From an uncultured Verrucomicrobiota bacterium (GTDB lineage: Bacteria; Verrucomicrobiota; Verrucomicrobiia; Limisphaerales; JADLHS01): a stretch of DNA of 54,532 nucleotides. Location: positions 1 through 54,532 of the forward strand of contig CAIKLQ010000871.1 of assembly GCA_903828255.1 (NCBI GenBank), given 5' to 3'. This document shows, in pieces, positions 1 to 10,108 of this stretch. Made by a program: the position numbers and the translations under genes. The stretch's first letter is position 1, and every line of letters begins with the position of its first letter. Below the pieces are notes generated by a model. It was not told where the DNA came from. It ran no database searches and worked only from the letters and a program-made list of their open reading frames with translations.

Positions 1-1
1 C

Positions 2-2419
2 ATCACCCTCAGCATCGCCAAGCGACCGGGCGCGAATGCCATCGCCGTGGCGCATGAAGTCCTGCGCAAAGTCGAAACGCTCAAAGGCCGCGTGATTCCT
101 GCCGACGTGGCTGTCTCGATTACGCGTAACTACGGCGAAACGGCCGCCGAGAAATCCAACGAACTGCTCCTGCACATGGGCATCGCGGTGGTCGGCGTGA
201 TGGTGCTGATTTGGCTGACGCTCGGCTGGCGTGAATCCGGCATTGTCGGCGTGGCCATCCCGGCGACGCTCGCGCTGACGTTGCTGGTGTTTTATCTCTA
301 CGGCTTCACGCTTAATCGCATCACGCTCTTCGCACTGATTTTTTCCATTGGTATTCTCGTGGACGACGCCATCGTGGTCGTTGAAAACATCGTCCGCCAC
401 TTCCATCTGCCGCAGAACAAGGGGCGCGACTGGTCCACCATCGCCGTTGAAGCCGTGAACGAAGTCGGCAATCCCACCATTCTCGCTACGTTCGCCGTCA
501 TTGCTGCGGTGCTGCCGATGGCGTTTGTCGGGGGACTCATGGGCCCATACATGCGACCGATTCCCATCGGTTCGAGCGCGGCGATGTTTTGGTCCATGCT
601 CATCGCGTTCATCGTCACGCCGTGGGCCAGCATCCGCATCCTGCGCTGGGGACAAAAGTATGCTCGCCTCACGGAAGGCACGCCGAGCGCCGCTGAAGCC
701 GGGCAAGTCCATCTGCACTCCGAACATCCCGAAGATTTCTTCACCAAGCTTTACCGCCAGTTCATGGGGCCGATGATCGCCCAGGCGAAATGGCGGTGGA
801 TTTTTCTGGCGAGCATTGTGGGTTTGTTGCTCGTCGCAATGGCGCTCGTTGGCGTCGGTTGGGTGAAGGTGAAAATGCTGCCGTTCGACAACAAGAGCGA
901 GTTCCAGATCATCCTCAATATGCCCGAAGGCAGCGCCCTCGAACGCACCGCGCAGGCCGCGCGCGAAATCGCCGCCGTCGTGCGCGCCGAACCCGAAGTG
1001 ACGGACTACCAGATTTACGCGGGCGTGGCGTCGCCGTTCAATTTCAACGGCCTCGTGCGCCACTACTTCATGCGCCGCGGCGCGAACGTGGCGGACCTCC
1101 AGGTGAATCTTGTGCCGAAAAGCGAGCGGAAGGCGCAGAGCCACGATATCGCCAAACGCGTCCGTCCGCGCGTGGCGGAAATTGCGGCGAAGTTCGGTGC
1201 CCGGGTCGCGGTGGCCGAAGTGCCGCCCGGCCCGCCGGTGTTGCAGACGCTCGTCACGGAAATCTACGGGCCGAATGAAGCAGCGCGGCACGCTCTGGCG
1301 CGCAAGGTGATCGGAATTTTCAAGACCACCGCAGGCGTTGTGGACACGGATTGGTATATCGAAGACGACCAACCCAAGACCCGATTTGTCATAGACAAGG
1401 AAAAGGCGGCGCTCCACGGCATCAGCGCGGAGACGATCTCGCAGACGCTGGCCATCGCGGTCGGCGGGCAATCGGTGGACTTGCTGCATGTGCCGCGCGA
1501 GAAGGAGGACGTGAATATCGTCCTGCAATTGCCACTGGCCAGCCGGACAAGTCCCGAGGAATTGCTCGCCCTCCGCGTGCGCTCCGGCGACGCCAACGCC
1601 CTACCCGAACCCGGCTCGACCACGGGTGCGCCGCCACTAATTCCGTTGCGCGAACTCGTGACCGTCGAGCGCACCATCAACGACAAGAGCATCTTTCACA
1701 AAAACCTGATGCCCGTGACCTACGTCATCGGCGACGTGGCAGGCGTGATCGAGAGCCCGGTGTATGCGATTCAGAAGATGAACCAGGCGCTGGCGAAGCT
1801 CGATGCGGGCGAGTTCTCCAATTCCGGTGGCAGCCGTACGTCGGCGGCTACGACGATCAAGGTTTACAACGCTTCGCAGCCGTTCACCGATCACGAACCC
1901 GCCCTCAAGTGGGACGGCGAATGGCACATCACCATCGAAGTCTTCCGCGACCTCGGCACGGCGTTCGCCGCATGTCTCGTCCTGATTTATGTGCTGATGG
2001 TCGGTTGGTTCCGCTCCTTCCTCACGCCGATGATCGTGATGATGGCGATTCCTTTTTCGCTCGTCGGCATCATGCCGGCCCACGGCGCGATGGGCGCATT
2101 CTTCACCGCGACCTCGATGATTGGCTTCATGGCCGGCGCGGGCATCGTGGTGCGGAACTCCATCATCCTGGTGGACTTCATCGAGCAACGCCTGCGCGAA
2201 GGCATGCCCCTGGCCGAAGCCGTGGTGGATGCCGGCGCGGTGCGTTTCCGTCCGATGCTGCTGACCGCGCTGGCGGTGGTCGTGGGCGCGAGTGTGATCC
2301 TGGCCGATCCGATTTTCCAAGGCCTCGCCATCTCACTCATGGCGGGCGAAGTCGCATCACTCCTCATCAGCCGCATGGCCGTGCCGGTGCTTTACTTCAT
2401 GGCCTACAACCGCAAGTAG
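2..2419 (+). CDS. RND efflux transporter permease, 5' end outside window
   Basis: Inner-membrane permease of the resistance-nodulation-division (AcrB/AcrD/AcrF) superfamily, which exports drugs, metals or lipids using the proton gradient with a periplasmic adaptor and an outer-membrane channel. The reading frame is open from base 2 ([13 protein letters not shown]), so the N-terminal part is missing. The visible 805 or so residues begin in the first porter loop, then show the TM2-TM6 block with the paired aspartates of the proton relay ([16 protein letters not shown]), a second large periplasmic loop, and the second TM block ending [12 protein letters not shown]. The substrate cannot be told from sequence. 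A partner adaptor gene would be expected upstream, outside the window. The family assignment is firm. Confidence 0.93.
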   Translation: MTLSIAKRPGANAIAVAHEVLRKVETLKGRVIPADVAVSITRNYGETAAEKSNELLLHMGIAVVGVMVLIWLTLGWRESGIVGVAIPATLALTLLVFYLYGFTLNRITLFALIFSIGILVDDAIVVVENIVRHFHLPQNKGRDWSTIAVEAVNEVGNPTILATFAVIAAVLPMAFVGGLMGPYMRPIPIGSSAAMFWSMLIAFIVTPWASIRILRWGQKYARLTEGTPSAAEAGQVHLHSEHPEDFFTKLYRQFMGPMIAQAKWRWIFLASIVGLLLVAMALVGVGWVKVKMLPFDNKSEFQIILNMPEGSALERTAQAAREIAAVVRAEPEVTDYQIYAGVASPFNFNGLVRHYFMRRGANVADLQVNLVPKSERKAQSHDIAKRVRPRVAEIAAKFGARVAVAEVPPGPPVLQTLVTEIYGPNEAARHALARKVIGIFKTTAGVVDTDWYIEDDQPKTRFVIDKEKAALHGISAETISQTLAIAVGGQSVDLLHVPREKEDVNIVLQLPLASRTSPEELLALRVRSGDANALPEPGSTTGAPPLIPLRELVTVERTINDKSIFHKNLMPVTYVIGDVAGVIESPVYAIQKMNQALAKLDAGEFSNSGGSRTSAATTIKVYNASQPFTDHEPALKWDGEWHITIEVFRDLGTAFAACLVLIYVLMVGWFRSFLTPMIVMMAIPFSLVGIMPAHGAMGAFFTATSMIGFMAGAGIVVRNSIILVDFIEQRLREGMPLAEAVVDAGAVRFRPMLLTALAVVVGASVILADPIFQGLAISLMAGEVASLLISRMAVPVLYFMAYNRK

Positions 2420-2432
2420 CCGCTGACGAAAC

Positions 2433-2541
2433 GGAGCGCGGGTCCGTGACCCGCAGCGGATCCACAGTCAGAGTGGCTCGGGGGAAATTCTTCAAATCCG
2501 CTTGTTTGGCGGCACTGCTGCGGCTCACAAAGCCGCGCTCC
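2433..2541. repeat. Imperfect inverted-repeat element after the RND gene
   Basis: A 109-base element starts 13 bases after the RND stop. The left arm (GGAGCGCGGGTCCGTGACCC and on) and the right arm, which reads as GGAGCGCGGCTTTGTGAGCC on the other strand, pair over about 27 bases with some mismatches. There is no T-run, so it is unlikely to be an intrinsic terminator. It belongs with the other palindromic elements of this window. Confidence 0.6.
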
Positions 2542-2634
2542 AATAGCTTTGCCGGATGCTACAGTGCGGGCCAACCGCACTGCAAAGGACGCCATTGCTG
2601 GAAAAGGCCATTTGGCGTATAAATTTCCCATCGA

Positions 2635-2880
2635 ATGAAGCCGCTGGATTTCAGCCCCGAACTGAACCGCCTGATGGACCCGTATTGGCGCAAGGCGCGC
2701 ATCGCCGCGCGCCTGCTCATCAAGCGCGAGGACGGCTTGCCGTGGTCCGCTCGCGACCGGCGGCTGGCGGGGCGGTTGGCGGATGATCCCGGAGTAACAA
2801 ACCGGCTGGTGGATCAAGGCTACGCCTCGCATCGAGCAAGGAAACGCAATGGTCGAAGCATTCTGGACATCATCCCTTGA
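2635..2880 (+). CDS. Small hypothetical protein upstream of a nucleotidyltransferase
   Basis: An 81-residue, strongly basic ORF (MKPLDFSPELNRLMDPYWRK) that I do not recognise. It has no signal peptide or membrane segment. Its 3' end overlaps the next gene by 32 bases in another frame. Such overlap suggests translational coupling, and a small gene before a nucleotidyltransferase-fold gene resembles two-gene toxin-antitoxin arrangements, but nothing in the sequence proves this. It may also be only the intact 5' part of a gene whose end has changed, since the last 25 residues are Arg-rich and look less protein-like than the start. Confidence 0.4.
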   Translation: MKPLDFSPELNRLMDPYWRKARIAARLLIKREDGLPWSARDRRLAGRLADDPGVTNRLVDQGYASHRARKRNGRSILDIIP

Positions 2881-3523
2881 TTTGGAGACACCCGCTGGAC
2901 GGATGTTGCGGCAACTCGCGACGCTGTTGCCGCAAGACCGCGATTTGGCGATCACTGTGTTTGGTTCCGCGCCGCTGCAAATTGCCGTTGATCCCGCCCT
3001 GACGAGCGCTGATGTGGATGTTTTTTCGGACTACGAACCGCTCGACGAAATCGTCCACAAGGCCGGCCTCGGCACCAACCAGGCAGATTTTTATGTTCAA
3101 GTTTCCAGCGAACTGAACTTCCGCACGAGCCAACGATGGAAGGGTCGCACCAAGTCAGTGCGCGTCGGCAACGTCACCTTTATCTTCCCGCATCCAATTG
3201 ACATCCTCATCGCCAAACTGAATCGGCTCGATGACAAGGATGTTCGTGCGTTTCGCACAGTGTTGGCGAAGACCGGTCATCCCACCGAAGTCGAACTCAT
3301 CAAGGAGCTGCAACTGGCCGTGGACTTGTTCCGCCCGTCATTTGACGAGGAGCAGGGGCACGACCTGGCGAACAATTGCCGCCGCCTCTGGCCGCTGATT
3401 TACGGCCGCGAGATTGATCCGCGCAAGGAAATCATCGCCCCCGCCCTCGCCATCCGTAAAGCCGGCTACGGCGAACCGACGCGCGATTACAAACAGGAAC
3501 TGCGCGACGCGTTGAAGACGTAA
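2849..3523 (+). CDS. Nucleotidyltransferase-fold protein (DUF6036-like/AbiEii-like)
   Basis: A 224-residue protein with the minimal nucleotidyltransferase signature: FGSAPLQ followed about 10 residues later by SADVDVF (the GS...DxD pair), near residues 40-60. A later HPIDILIAKLNRLDDKD segment, followed by a helical tail, is typical of DUF6036/AbiEii-type nucleotidyltransferases that act as toxins or nucleotide-modifying enzymes. The start is supported by an AAGGAA ribosome-binding site eight bases upstream. It overlaps the 81-residue ORF. The substrate is unknown, and a toxin role is inference from the family and the gene pairing only. Confidence 0.7.
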   Translation: MVEAFWTSSLDLETPAGRMLRQLATLLPQDRDLAITVFGSAPLQIAVDPALTSADVDVFSDYEPLDEIVHKAGLGTNQADFYVQVSSELNFRTSQRWKGRTKSVRVGNVTFIFPHPIDILIAKLNRLDDKDVRAFRTVLAKTGHPTEVELIKELQLAVDLFRPSFDEEQGHDLANNCRRLWPLIYGREIDPRKEIIAPALAIRKAGYGEPTRDYKQELRDALKT

Positions 3524-3695
3524 GCCGAGCCGTTGCCTATTTCCCACCCGCCAAAACTTTCGCGTAAAACCAGCGCTAAGGAAATCGCGAGGGTTTCAAA
3601 AATGTCCCAAATCCCGCGGTAAACCCGAAGCTCTCGCTCCGCGAACACAAATCGAATTGCAAATCTCCGTCCGCCGTCGAAGAATCCGCCAGCGC

Positions 3696-5015
3696 ATGAA
3701 ACGATCAACGAAACTCCTCTCTCTCGCCTGCTTGTCCGCCCTGCTCACCACCGCCGCCCGTGGCGAAAACTGGCCGCACTGGCGCGGGCCAAACTTCAAC
3801 GGTTCGGCTGCGGAGAAAGGCCTGCCCGACATTTTCTCAAAGACTGACAATGTGAAGTGGATGGCCGAACTGCCCGGCCCATCCGCCGCCACCCCGATCA
3901 TCTGGGGCGACGCGGTATTCATCAGTTCCACCGACGAGAAGACGAAGACGCTCCGGGCGATGGCGTTTGACCGGAAATCCGGAAAGCAGCTTTGGAACAA
4001 CGAAGTCGCGCCCGGCTTCGGCCGGGACGACAGCAGCAATTTCGCCTCGCCCTCACCGACCACGGACGGGGCGGTGGTTTATTTTCTCTACGGCACCGGG
4101 GAGCTGGCGGCCTTTGATTTCAAGGGGACGCCGGTCTGGACGCGCAACCTGGAGAAGGATTACGGCCCGTTCGCTTATCAATGGACCTACGGCGCCAGCC
4201 CGACGCTGTTCGAGGGCAAATTGTACGTTCAAGTTTTGAACCGCGACGAGCCGGTGCATGGCCGGGGCCGGAAAGACGGGCGGGGGGAGTCCTATCTGCT
4301 CGCGCTCGACCCGAAGACGGGCACGGAATTGTGGCGGAACATCCGGCCCAGCGATGCGGCGGCGGAATCCCAAGAGGCTTACAGCACGCCGATTCCCTTC
4401 ACCCAAGGCGGCCTGACGGAAATCCTGATCTCCGGTGGCGACTGCCTGACGGGGCACGACGCCAAAACGGGCAAGGAACTCTGGCGCTGGGGCTCGTGGA
4501 ATCCGACCAAGATTGGGCACTGGCGGCTGGTGCCATCTCCGGTGGTCTCGGAACATGGGGCGTTGGTTTGCGCCCCGAAAGGTTCGCCCATCTTCACCGT
4601 CAAACATGGTCTCAAGGGCAAACTCGATGACTCGGCCCTAGCTTGGACCAGTAGCGATCGCGACGTGTCCAGCGACGTCTGCACCCCGCTTTATTACCAA
4701 GGCCGGCTCTACGTTTTGAACGGCGAGAAAAAGTTGCTCGCCCGCGTGGACCCGGCCACGGGCAAACCGGATTGGATTGGCGATCTCGTCGCGCGCCCGA
4801 AGATTGAATGTTCCCCGACGGGGGCAGATGGGAAAATTTATTTCCAGAACTTCAAAGGCGAGGTGATGATCGTCGCCGCGGACAAGGAATTCAAACTCCT
4901 CCGCACGATCCCGATGGGCGACCCAACCGACGACCGGCTTCGGGCCGCGATCTCCGTAGCTGCTGGGAATCTCTTCATCCGCACCGGAACGAAGCTTTAT
5001 TGCATCGGCAAATAG
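3696..5015 (+). CDS. Secreted PQQ-binding-like beta-propeller repeat protein
   Basis: A 439-residue exported protein. The start at 3696 rather than 3657 places a clean signal peptide first (MKRSTKLLSLACLSALLTTA, cleavage after ARG-E or nearby). The mature part opens with WPHWRGPNFNGSA, the WxxxRGPxxxG opening of the PQQ-like propeller family common in Verrucomicrobiota and Planctomycetes. WD/PQQ-like blades follow, with repeated 'G...LW' motifs (SGKQLWNNE, TGTELWRN, TGKELWRWG). These propellers act as scaffold or enzyme domains in the periplasm. Binding of the PQQ cofactor is not implied by the repeats alone. A second gene of the family begins at 54402. Confidence 0.88.
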   Translation: MKRSTKLLSLACLSALLTTAARGENWPHWRGPNFNGSAAEKGLPDIFSKTDNVKWMAELPGPSAATPIIWGDAVFISSTDEKTKTLRAMAFDRKSGKQLWNNEVAPGFGRDDSSNFASPSPTTDGAVVYFLYGTGELAAFDFKGTPVWTRNLEKDYGPFAYQWTYGASPTLFEGKLYVQVLNRDEPVHGRGRKDGRGESYLLALDPKTGTELWRNIRPSDAAAESQEAYSTPIPFTQGGLTEILISGGDCLTGHDAKTGKELWRWGSWNPTKIGHWRLVPSPVVSEHGALVCAPKGSPIFTVKHGLKGKLDDSALAWTSSDRDVSSDVCTPLYYQGRLYVLNGEKKLLARVDPATGKPDWIGDLVARPKIECSPTGADGKIYFQNFKGEVMIVAADKEFKLLRTIPMGDPTDDRLRAAISVAAGNLFIRTGTKLYCIGK

Positions 5016-5178
5016 CATTTCCTCCTCGTTCTCGAAAATCTCGCTGTCAAGGTCCGAGGACGCGAACGGGGACGACCCCGGCGCGCTCCGCCAAGAGTCG
5101 TGGCCGCCACGTCCAGTCATACTTGAATCCGACGGCGAGCTTGACGGAATCGCCGGCCCGGAACAGTGTCCGCTCGGT

Positions 5179-8100
5179 ATGCGACCGAAGAAATGCAACG
5201 CCCCGCTGGGCTTGCCAGTCCGCAAGGGGACTTGGCTTTCAGTTGTCTTGCTGCTGGCGATTGGCTCGGGCGCCCACGCCCAGCCGTTTTCTCCCACCGA
5301 CGCTTTCACGCTGAAATGCAAGGCCAACAATCTCTATGTCACGGTGCAGGCTGCGAGCGGGCTGAATCTGGCCGTCAATCGCACCAATGCCGGGGCGCTG
5401 CAATTATTCTCGATCCTGAACGGTGGCAGCGGCAGTTATGCGCTGAAGGCGAGGGTCAACGACCGCTTCGTCGCGGCCGAAAGTGCCGGCGCGGCGGCGC
5501 TGGTGGCGAATCGTCCCGCCATTGGGCCGTGGGAGCAGTTTGATTTGATCGCCCAAGATGGCGGCGCGTATGCGTTGAAAGCCCGCGTCAACAACCAGTT
5601 CGTGACCGCGTCGCCAGGCAATCTGATCGCCAACCAAAGCACTGCCGCCACCGATTGGGAGAAGTTCATCATCGCTACCAATGTGCCGGTGGATCCGATC
5701 CGCTGGCGGGTGGTCCGTCCGCAATTCAGCCCCGGAGAACTTATCGTGGCCGCCTGCACGCCCCAGGATTTTGGCGCGAAAGGGGACGGCGTGACCGATG
5801 ACACCGGGGCCTTCCAGGATGCGATGGGCACGGTGGCGGCGTTGGGCGGTGGTGTGATTTTTGTGCCGGCAGCTCAGTACGCCTTCCAAGGCACGCTCCA
5901 AGTTCCGGATGGGGTCACCCTGCACGGCGACTGGATGGATTGGACCACGAACGCCGCCGGTGCCGTGGGAACGATCTTCAAGGTGTATGCCGGTCGCGGA
6001 CAGGCTACCGGAACGCCCTTCATTTTTCTGAGCGGCTCGACGGCGCTCAAAGGCGTGACTCTCTGGTATCCTGAACAAAGTCCTACAAACATCGTCGCAT
6101 ATCCGTACTGCATTGGCGACTACGGCGACAACGTGGTGCAAAACGTGATCCTCGTGAACCCCTACCAGGGAATCCAGGTCGCTCCGCCCACTTCCGGCGC
6201 GAAACATATTTTCTCCACGCTCATCGGCACGCCGCTCCGCAAGGGTCTCGACCTCGACATGATCGCGGACATCAGCCACCTCGAAGATGTCCACTTCAAT
6301 CCCGACGTCTGGCCGGCGTCCAAGCTTCCCGGCGCGCCCGCTTCCGGCGGATCGCACGCAGGGTGGATGCGCGCGAACGGCACCGGCATCCGGCTGTTGC
6401 GAATTGATGGCGAAACCTGCATTGACACATTTATCAGCGGCTACAAGGTCGGGATCGAGGCCAACCGCAGCACCAACGGACCGTGCGGCGCGACGTTTTA
6501 TTCCGGGTCCATCAGCAATTGCGGCACGGCACTGCTCGCGACCGCAATGGCCGGGCAGTCCGGGCTGATGTTCACGAAGTTCGATTTCGACGGGGATATC
6601 GGCGTGAACTCCCAACCGGCGGGTGATTCATGTTTCATCCAGTTTCACACCTGCCAAATTACTGGGCGAAATGGCTTCGCGGCCATCTTGGGCGGCGATT
6701 GGCCCTCGCGAATGCAGTTTCAGAATTGCGCCATTAACGGCACGCTGCGACAACTCTCCGGCACGCTCGGTCTCGTCAATTCAACGCTCAACAGCTCCGG
6801 TTACCACGCGACGATTTTTGCCGACGCCAAACGCGCCACGTTCGTCGGGTGCAACTTCAATCGGCCCCGATCCATCTTCACCGCGGGGAGCGCCAACCGC
6901 GTGCTTGTGGACGGACGGCGTGCGACGCCGAGCGTGCTGCCGGAGGTCAGTTGGCCGAAAGTGAGGCAGGATTACCAGTCGCGCCAGCCGGCCCGGACTA
7001 ACTTGTATGTCGTCACTGACCCGCCGTGGGGCGCGAAGGGCGACGCGACCACGGACGACACGGCCGCAATCCAAAACGCATTGAACGCAGCGGGCGCTGG
7101 CGGCGGCGGCATCGTGTTTCTCCCTGGTGGCAAATACAAGTTGCTCGGCACCTTGGATGTACCGAGTGGCGTCGAGTTGCGCGGCACTTACGAACTGCGC
7201 CACCGCACCTGGCCGGGTGCCGACGGGAAAGCCAAGGGCGCAATCCTCCTACCCTACGCCGGTCAGACCCAGACCGATGGTCCGCCCACCGTCGCCCTCG
7301 AAGCCAACAGCGGATTAGTCGGCGTCACATTTAGCTACGAAGATCAAAGTGCCGCACTCCTGACACCGTATCCACCCACGATTCAGGGCCGGGGCGGTAA
7401 TGTTTACGTGATCGGGGTGGTTTCGCCCAACTCTTGGTATTACGTGGATCTCGACACGTTCACTTGCACGAATCACTTCATCTACATGGCGGACGGGTTT
7501 GGACTACGGAAAGGATTCGTCGTGGGGAATGGCTCGTCCGGCTCGATCGTGGACTGCCACGCTAACTGGACTTACTGGATAGACAATTACGACTCGCAAA
7601 GCCGCCTGAGCCAGACCGACGAATCCTCCGTGAAGAATTTCATCGAACACAACAACGAGGCCTACATCCTCGGCGATTGTTCGGAACTGCTCGTCAAAGA
7701 TTTCTGGATTTTCACGCGCATCTTCACGCGGTGCATCTCGCAGAACGGACGCGGCCCGTTCGCGACCTGCTTCGCGCACATGGGCGACATCACCATCGAG
7801 GGCTTCCGCTTTGAAGCGGCGGCGCCGTGCGAAGTCAACGTGATCAACTCCACCCTGGCGATTCTGGGCGACTACGACGATCTGACCAACACCACCGTCG
7901 GGGTCAGCAGCGCGGCCGATTTTCAGGGCCGGGCGCGCTTCTTCAACACCGCCCTGTTCGCCCGCCCCCACTGGGACTTCGACCTCGGCGGCGGCGACAT
8001 CGGCTTCGACCTGATCCACATGTTCGACCACAGCCTCAACGGCGGGCGCGTGGCTGGGGGGACGCTGCACCTCATCAACAAAAGCTCCTGGCTCGCCTAC

Positions 8101-8511
8101 GATCAGACCTTCCCCGTTTACCAGATTTACTTCGGCGCCGGCGCTGGCTTGCCTGGAAAAATTTCCGAAATCATCGGCTGCTCCGCCGCCAACGGGGTGC
8201 AATACAACAATTCCAACCCGGCCAATGTCGTGAAAGCCTGGGCCAACTTCCCCATCCTCACCGCATCGGCAACGCCCATCTACGAACTCGCTGCCCCAAA
8301 ACTGTTGTCGAGTTGGGATGCGGCGGGCAGTGCTCTGACCCTCTCGTGGCCGGGGGAGAATGGCTACTTCGGGCTTTACCAATCCTCCAACGCAGCGCCG
8401 CCGATGGTATGGACGACCGTGACGAACCCGCCGGGGTATTCAAACAATCAGTGGAGCGCGACCCTTCTCCCGAACAATAGCCGCGCGTTCTTCCGCTTGC
8501 GGGCCCCGTGA
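5179..8511 (+). CDS. Secreted protein with fascin-like domain and two pectate-lyase-3-type beta-helices
   Basis: An 1110-residue protein. The N-terminus has a basic stretch then a hydrophobic signal (LSVVLLLAIGSGAHAQ). Residues about 35-160 form two similar beta-trefoil-like units of the fascin/actin-crosslinking type (YALKARVNDRFVAAE and YALKARVNNQFVTAS). Then come two copies of the pectate-lyase-superfamily opening motif: DFGAKGDGVTDDTGAFQDAM (near residue 195) and WGAKGDATTDDTAAIQNALN (near 620). Each is followed by G-V-F-PxGxY and right-handed beta-helix repeats. The C-terminus (about the last 70 residues) is a small beta domain. It probably binds or cleaves a polysaccharide outside the cytoplasm, but no catalytic residues can be assigned with confidence. 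The weak ribosome-binding site leaves the exact start uncertain by a few residues. Confidence 0.82.
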   Translation: MRPKKCNAPLGLPVRKGTWLSVVLLLAIGSGAHAQPFSPTDAFTLKCKANNLYVTVQAASGLNLAVNRTNAGALQLFSILNGGSGSYALKARVNDRFVAAESAGAAALVANRPAIGPWEQFDLIAQDGGAYALKARVNNQFVTASPGNLIANQSTAATDWEKFIIATNVPVDPIRWRVVRPQFSPGELIVAACTPQDFGAKGDGVTDDTGAFQDAMGTVAALGGGVIFVPAAQYAFQGTLQVPDGVTLHGDWMDWTTNAAGAVGTIFKVYAGRGQATGTPFIFLSGSTALKGVTLWYPEQSPTNIVAYPYCIGDYGDNVVQNVILVNPYQGIQVAPPTSGAKHIFSTLIGTPLRKGLDLDMIADISHLEDVHFNPDVWPASKLPGAPASGGSHAGWMRANGTGIRLLRIDGETCIDTFISGYKVGIEANRSTNGPCGATFYSGSISNCGTALLATAMAGQSGLMFTKFDFDGDIGVNSQPAGDSCFIQFHTCQITGRNGFAAILGGDWPSRMQFQNCAINGTLRQLSGTLGLVNSTLNSSGYHATIFADAKRATFVGCNFNRPRSIFTAGSANRVLVDGRRATPSVLPEVSWPKVRQDYQSRQPARTNLYVVTDPPWGAKGDATTDDTAAIQNALNAAGAGGGGIVFLPGGKYKLLGTLDVPSGVELRGTYELRHRTWPGADGKAKGAILLPYAGQTQTDGPPTVALEANSGLVGVTFSYEDQSAALLTPYPPTIQGRGGNVYVIGVVSPNSWYYVDLDTFTCTNHFIYMADGFGLRKGFVVGNGSSGSIVDCHANWTYWIDNYDSQSRLSQTDESSVKNFIEHNNEAYILGDCSELLVKDFWIFTRIFTRCISQNGRGPFATCFAHMGDITIEGFRFEAAAPCEVNVINSTLAILGDYDDLTNTTVGVSSAADFQGRARFFNTALFARPHWDFDLGGGDIGFDLIHMFDHSLNGGRVAGGTLHLINKSSWLAYDQTFPVYQIYFGAGAGLPGKISEIIGCSAANGVQYNNSNPANVVKAWANFPILTASATPIYELAAPKLLSSWDAAGSALTLSWPGENGYFGLYQSSNAAPPMVWTTVTNPPGYSNNQWSATLLPNNSRAFFRLRAP

Positions 8512-8607
8512 GGGTTAGTCGCGTGCCGAGTTGCGGACGACCGGCAAGCGGTCCAACAGTAGCTCTTTCAACTCCAGGGTGACATGCGCCCTCTGGCGCT
8601 TAGGCCG

Positions 8608-8823
8608 TCATGGGTGGCCGCTCTTCTCCCGGACCAGGGCCACGCTGGTGGGTTTCGGCAGGCTGGCAGGATCGGGATAGAGGGTGCGCAGCGTGCCAAA
8701 GGCGACGCACAAGCGCGGGGCCAGCGCCGCGCCCGCCCCAGGCAGATCGCGGAAGAGCGCCGCCGCGGGATGCGCGGCAAAGACGGTTTTGACTTCCGGG
8801 TCCAGGAGCGCGACGTAGTGGTT
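8608..8823 (-). pseudogene. IS110-family transposase relic (C-terminal domain fragment)
   Basis: Read on the minus strand, about 72 residues match the transposase_20 region of IS110/IS1111 transposases: FAAHPAAALFRDLPGAGAAL then APRLCVAFGTLRTLYPDP and VALVREKSGHP. The typical order is HPD..LFxSLPGAGxxLAPRLLAAFG..R.RY...L....GIAPVTxxSG. A stop follows directly where the family continues with a Trp/Arg-rich segment, and no N-terminal DEDD domain precedes it, so this is a decayed fragment. No terminal repeats were found. The flanks (8512-8607 and 8824-9050) hold no gene I can support. Confidence 0.72.
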
Positions 8824-9050
8824 GCGGTTGGGCGCGCGCCGTGGCGCCGAAGCCAAGTTGAGTGAATGGCCCGCGGAAAGCCGGCTGCGGGAAAACCGCC
8901 CGTCCGGTTTGATGCGGGGCGGAGCGCGCCGGTCATTGGCCCTAGCCCTCTTCAACCCGTCCGCTCCGCCTGCTCTACTTAATCACTCCGGTCATCTGGG
9001 CCCCCGGCAGAATGGCTTGTCGCGGGGCGTTGCGTTTGTCAGGGTGGCGC

Positions 9051-10100
9051 ATGTTTGAACGATTGTGTTGGCTGCTCGTCACGGTGGCGTTCTCCGCTGC
9101 CGCGGCGGAAAAGGTTTTTGATTTCTCCGAAATGCCGGCGGACAAACCGCCCGGCGGTTTTCGCAGCCTGCTGGCCGGCTCCGGTGCGCCGGGCGAGTGG
9201 AAGATCGTGATGGATGAGGTGCCGCCCCTGCTCGCCCCGCTGACGGATAAAGCGCTGTCGGTCACGCGCCGCGCCGTCCTCGCCCAGCTCAATCAAGACC
9301 CGACGGATGAGCGCTTCCCGTTGCTGGTGTTCGAGGGGGAGAGTTTTTCCGATTTCACGCTGACCACGCGCTTCAAAATGGTGCGCGGCGGACAGGAACA
9401 GATGGCGGGCATCGCGTTTCGCCTCCAGGACGAAAAGAATTTCTACGTCATCCGGGCCAGCGCCTTGGGCAACAACGTGCGTTTTTACAAAGTGGTCAAC
9501 GGCGTGCGCAGCGCCCCGATCGGCCCGGAGCAACCGGTAACCAAGGGCGTGTGGCACGAACTGAAAATCCAATGTAAGGGCAACCAAATCTTTTCCTGGC
9601 TCGACGGCCACGAGGCCATTCCCACGCTGACGGACAACAGCTTTCCCGCCGGCAAGCTCGGGTTCTGGACCAAGTCCGATTCGCTAAGCTATTTCATGGA
9701 CACCCAAATCCGCTACACGCCCCGCGTGCCACCGGCGCAGACGGCCATTCAGAATTTGCTGAAGAAAAATCCGCGGCTGCGGGACGTGAAAATTTATGCG
9801 CGGTCGGCCAGCGGCGAACCGCAAGTGATCGGCAGCAAGAATGAAAAGGAAATCGGCGCGGCGGGCGGCAAGATTGAGGAGGCCTGCATCCGCAAGGGCG
9901 AGATCTATTACGGCAAGGAGAAGACGCAGGTGTCGGTCGTCATGCCGTTGCGTGATCGCAATGGCGAACCCATCGCGGCGATGCGGTTGGCGATGGAAAG
10001 CTTCGTCGGGCAAACGGAGCAGAACGCCTTGGCGCGTGCCCGGCCCCTAGTGAAACAGATTCAGGCGCGGGTGCAAACGGTGGCGGACCTCACCCAGTAG
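9051..10100 (+). CDS. Exported protein with laminin-G/DUF1080-like domain and a sensor-like C-terminus
   Basis: 349 residues from the ATG at 9051, chosen because it gives a signal peptide (MFERLCWLLVTVAFSAAAAE). Residues about 60-215 look like a concanavalin-like sandwich of the DUF1080/3-keto-disaccharide-hydrolase type (FSDFTLTTRFKMVRGGQEQM, AGIAFRLQDEKNFYVIRAS, FSWLDGHEAI, GKLGFWTKSD). Residues about 230-345 (IYARSASGEPQVIGSKNEKE, VSVVMPLRDRNGEPIAAMRL) resemble the periplasmic Cache/PAS-like fold found in sensors. No kinase or membrane anchor follows. The role is unknown. The gene converges with the next one, with 8 bases between the two stops. Confidence 0.65.
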   Translation: MFERLCWLLVTVAFSAAAAEKVFDFSEMPADKPPGGFRSLLAGSGAPGEWKIVMDEVPPLLAPLTDKALSVTRRAVLAQLNQDPTDERFPLLVFEGESFSDFTLTTRFKMVRGGQEQMAGIAFRLQDEKNFYVIRASALGNNVRFYKVVNGVRSAPIGPEQPVTKGVWHELKIQCKGNQIFSWLDGHEAIPTLTDNSFPAGKLGFWTKSDSLSYFMDTQIRYTPRVPPAQTAIQNLLKKNPRLRDVKIYARSASGEPQVIGSKNEKEIGAAGGKIEEACIRKGEIYYGKEKTQVSVVMPLRDRNGEPIAAMRLAMESFVGQTEQNALARARPLVKQIQARVQTVADLTQ

Positions 10101-10108
10101 GCAAGCGG

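Noticed and set aside
3657-3695. Upstream start for the beta-propeller gene
   Set aside because: The 13 extra residues are Arg-rich and would ruin the signal peptide.
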